A stretch of DNA of 64,000 nucleotides, taken from contig WMCF01000015.1 in assembly GCA_009792885.1 (NCBI GenBank), positions 9,518,865 to 9,582,864 on the forward strand, given 5' to 3'. This stretch comes from Eremophila alpestris peregrina. Taxonomy: Eukaryota > Chordata > Aves > Passeriformes > Alaudidae. The notes beneath the pieces are model-generated. The model was not told the origin of the DNA. It did not search any database and saw nothing but the letters and a program-made list of their open reading frames with translations. Numbering within the stretch: the first letter of the stretch is position 1; each line of letters begins with the position of its first letter. Position numbers and translations under genes: made by a program. Positions 60,717-64,000 of the stretch are shown piece by piece.

Positions 60717-63700
60717 CTCTACCATAAACCCTTTCAATTACCCATGGAAATACTGTTGACATTTCCAATTAAAAAAACCCTTAAAACTTCAGCCTCTCTC
60801 ACCTTATGAACAGTTTTGCCCTAAGTATCCTGTAAATTATTACTTTTTTCTTATTTCCCAAACTGAAACTTCAGTGCAAAGCCTTTTGGAAAATCATTAA
60901 CATTTCTATTGCTTACTTTAAAAATGTACTTTAAAATATATTTGATATGTTGAGCCACAATTGTTTTTGACATTTTAAAATTTTTGCATATATAAGCTTC
61001 AGTTTTGTACCTGAATCGTGTAAGTATCATTCCCTTTTGCTCTCCAGAAACTGAGAGAAAATCCAAAGATATCAAGAATTTTAATTGAGAACTGGTATGT
61101 CATTTAGTAAAGTTATTTGTGTGGAAATATTAATTATTTGATAATGATCAAGATAAGAACTTTGGGCTGTAGATTGTAAAAAACACAGATTTTTAATGTA
61201 AATTTTTTTAATTTGCAAGCACTCCTCTCCTGCCAAAATGAAAAAAAAAAAAATCAAATTCTCTCCCTCTGTGGATAGAGTTTACAAAAAGGCAGCCCTA
61301 ATCATAGCACTGTAATAGTTGTCTCAGAGGTCTAAATATAACAAGATTCTTATATGTAAAACAAGAATAATATAATAAATAATATGTTTGCATATTATGC
61401 CTCTAATTAGTTAATCTTAAGCCTTAAGTATCTAAGACATGGTAAGATGATGTTAAAAACTGTTTCTGATAGATGCTGTGATAGAAGAGTGAATTAATAT
61501 TACAAAAATAATTAGAAGATAACAGATTAGATTTATCAGTCTTGCCTAGGCTCAGTGCTCCATCTCAGGCAAATTTGAAGTGTCTAAATAAGCCATGAAA
61601 GCAAAGACTAAAGTTTTAAACATTGTGAGACAGTTTACTGGCATGAACATTTGTAATGGAAATTGAATTACCCTTTAGAGGAAAAACAATTGTTCGGTTA
61701 AGCAGGAAAGGATTTACTGATGAGACACTCACTTGTCTGGGCCTTACCCTTTTCAGTGACTTATATTATTGCCTTGTTGCTTCAATGTGAAATGAGGTAC
61801 ATGGGAAATAATCTTCTGCTATTTGCCTTATCTCCTCAAACTAATGTTTATGTTTCTCTTTGTTCTGTAAGGAAACACCACAACTACACCCTGTATTCCA
61901 ATTCACAGAAGAGGCTTAATTGCCCAAGAATATCTACATTGAGTTCCAAATAAACAATGGCTTGATCTTTATTTACTACATATATTGTTTCTCATTTATT
62001 ATCAATTAGACTAAATAATAGAGAATCCCATTAATTTTTTCTAGAATTTTTGTGAAAATAATTTAATTGCTAATATGCTGTATCTGTGAATTACAAAAAT
62101 GTTATTTCATAAATTTTATATATGTCTCAAGAAGGGACTTAGAAGAGTTGCTTTGGGCTAAACTTTTTGAGATTTTTTTCTAAAAATACTATTTATTTCT
62201 CAGTTTCTGAACAAAATATAATTTCAAAGGTATAGTGGCAGATGTGTATATTTCACTCGAATAGCCACACCTATTTCATATATAAATATTTACAATGTCA
62301 GGTTTCGATCAGTGCTAAAAAACAAAATATTTTTTATACATTGTGGGTCGAAGGACTTTAATCTTATCTGGTCTTCATTTGTTTTCATCCCTGTGTAAAA
62401 ATACAAATCCTTCTTGGCTTTAGAGCATTGTGTGAAAGTGGACAGCAGCACTGATCCTTACAGAAATTTTCCTTTCCTTATTTCTGCATCTCCTGGTGCA
62501 CCATAGGCAGAAGGAAGAGCAGGCAGGGTAGAATAGGGAAAAATCTTATATTGTCTCTGACATATTTTATCTCAACCCTGAATATCTGCTGCACCTCACA
62601 AGAGCAACATGTGAGTTCATTTTTCAGTGTTTTCTGTGATTAAATAACTAGTTATAGGCCTATGTATAGGTATGGAAACCTATTGATTTTTTATTTGATG
62701 TTGAGTTGTAAGGATGACTGAATTTAATAACCAGTTTTTGTGCAATAATGTAATAGATGACCCAGTTATTTTTTCCATGCATCACTTGACAAAGTTACTG
62801 GTAAAGTATATTTTGTAGTCCATAGTTTGGCATAGATTTAACTGATACCTAATTCTTGCCTTAATCTTGATGATGTAAACAATGTTTACAGCATTGTGTT
62901 TCTATTACCAGAACCTTCTGAAAAGTAATGGAGGGTTTACACAAAACTGAGAGCCAAAGATCCAAAATTGTTTTAATTTCATTGTGTTACTTTAATTTGC
63001 ATGTTTTTTTATTTAAAATAATGTAGGACAGTGTATGTTGCTAACCCAAAATAATCTCTCTATGGAGAGAGTACAAAACAGTAGCAAGAGTAATCCTAAG
63101 AGGACAAAATCTAATACAAAAGCATCTTCAATCATAGATACACTGCAAGCTGATATTGTATTTGTAGGTTAACCATAGGTCGCTCTTTATTATCCATTCA
63201 TGTTCTATGCAACACGTTTCATCTCCTATGGATATTGTCGGCTCTCTTAAAAAGAATTGCAAGCAGAGAGCAGACCACCAGCCTGCGTTCTATTCTCAGC
63301 TCCCACAACAATCAAAAAAACTTCAGGTGGTACCACGTATGCTCTTCTTTTAATAGAACAAGGAGATGTATCAAGTGGATTGGAAAAAGAAGAACAACAC
63401 ACAAATTCTATTTTTCATAAGCACACATACTTAAATCAAAAAGTAAGACAGTAGGAGAGAAGTAATTGGAACAAGAATTAAAAAAGCAAACAAAACAACA
63501 ACAACAAAAAAAAAACAAGACAGAGATGGAGGTAGAAAATAGGCTTAAAAGACATCTTGGATTTATCAAACCTACTTAGGAAACAGTATGTACTGAAAAA
63601 TTTTATGAGATATTTCAGGATAAGCACTTGTAATTATAGTCTTTGATATCACTGATTTGTAATTTTCAGTTCACAGGATAAAAGTGAAACCTTTTAGAGG

Positions 63701-64000
63701 TAGCTTCTTTAGCTAGCTAGATTGTTGATAACAGAGGGCTGTAAGATTTCTGGGTTTTATTTTGCCAAGAGAGCATGCTCTACAGTAACTACTAGTGGAA
63801 AGGTGGGCAGAGTTTCACAAGTCATTGACATCTCCTCCACAATTCTGACCCTGATAAAGTCAATGGCTTTGATATGTTGAAGGTTGGGACCCAGTAAAAA
63901 CTGAAAACTCTGCATGAGATAATATTTTCTTAGCTATTTAACACTTCCAATTTTAATTTAACTAGTTTAGTTTTTGTTGAGCTTTGAGGCAGGTAGGAAA
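60717..64000. other. Unique AT-rich DNA to the end of the window, no gene seen
   Basis: The frames 61720-61953 and 63235-63454 have no recognisable domain. An A-run lies near 61240 and an A/C-rich tract at 63478-63518. Confidence 0.5.

Noticed and set aside
1..64000. CRISPR array, tRNA, rRNA or bacterial operon content
   Set aside because: There are no regularly spaced direct repeats with unique spacers apart from the poly-A ladder, no recognisable tRNA or rRNA sequence, and no dense coding; the sequence is vertebrate non-coding DNA.

Overview
The window looks like an AT-rich, gene-poor stretch of a bird genome, most likely a songbird. Several old CR1 LINE copies, LTR solo elements of avian endogenous-retrovirus type, recurrent T/G-rich low-complexity tracts and the lack of abundant SINEs all point that way. 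The bird call rests on my recognition of the CR1 3' region and of avian LTR sequence; no database search was run. I see no bacterial-style operons, no tRNA or rRNA, no CRISPR array and no convincing multi-exon protein gene. Nearly all longer reading frames are chance frames, fall inside transposable elements, or are translations of simple repeats or N runs. The window could be intergenic desert or the interior of a very large intron; the sequence alone does not decide.

Layout. 1-8.6 kb: unique AT-rich DNA with a GC-rich patch (about 2.5-2.9 kb), a strange ladder of phased poly-A tracts (3747-4160), one copy of a 158-bp repeat (4986-5143) and a minus-strand solo LTR with a 6-bp target duplication (6244-6774). 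8.6-11.75 kb: a long degraded antisense CR1 (about 8636-10745), split by a T/G tract with a 25-N gap and by the second 158-bp copy, followed by an old ERVL-type LTR. 11.75-22.3 kb: nothing but unique DNA and simple repeats. 22.3-24.1 kb: a plus-strand solo LTR (22368-22821), then a frame followed by two poly-A signals, which is the only place resembling a terminal exon. 24.1-30.8 kb: unique DNA, a minus-strand LTR (27281-27715) and an LTR-like promoter segment (about 30540-30800) running into a 571-N gap. 31.5-45.4 kb: a CTTT microsatellite, a strong foldback, then unique DNA. 45.4-64 kb: three more CR1 copies (45471-46120, 55252-55869, 60281-60716), a second degraded ERVL-type LTR piece (54305-54640), a possible conserved element rich in TAATCC sites (53.45-53.7 kb), and unique DNA.

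No genes work together here. The history visible is one of retrotransposon insertion, decay and nesting. The observations most worth following are the phased poly-A ladder (probably an assembly artefact, but very regular), the 158-bp repeat pair whose second copy looks like a short polyadenylated retrocopy inside the CR1, the 19-bp foldback near 31.86 kb, and the LTR plus poly-A-signalled frame at 22.4-24.0 kb. I found no new biological system that I can defend.
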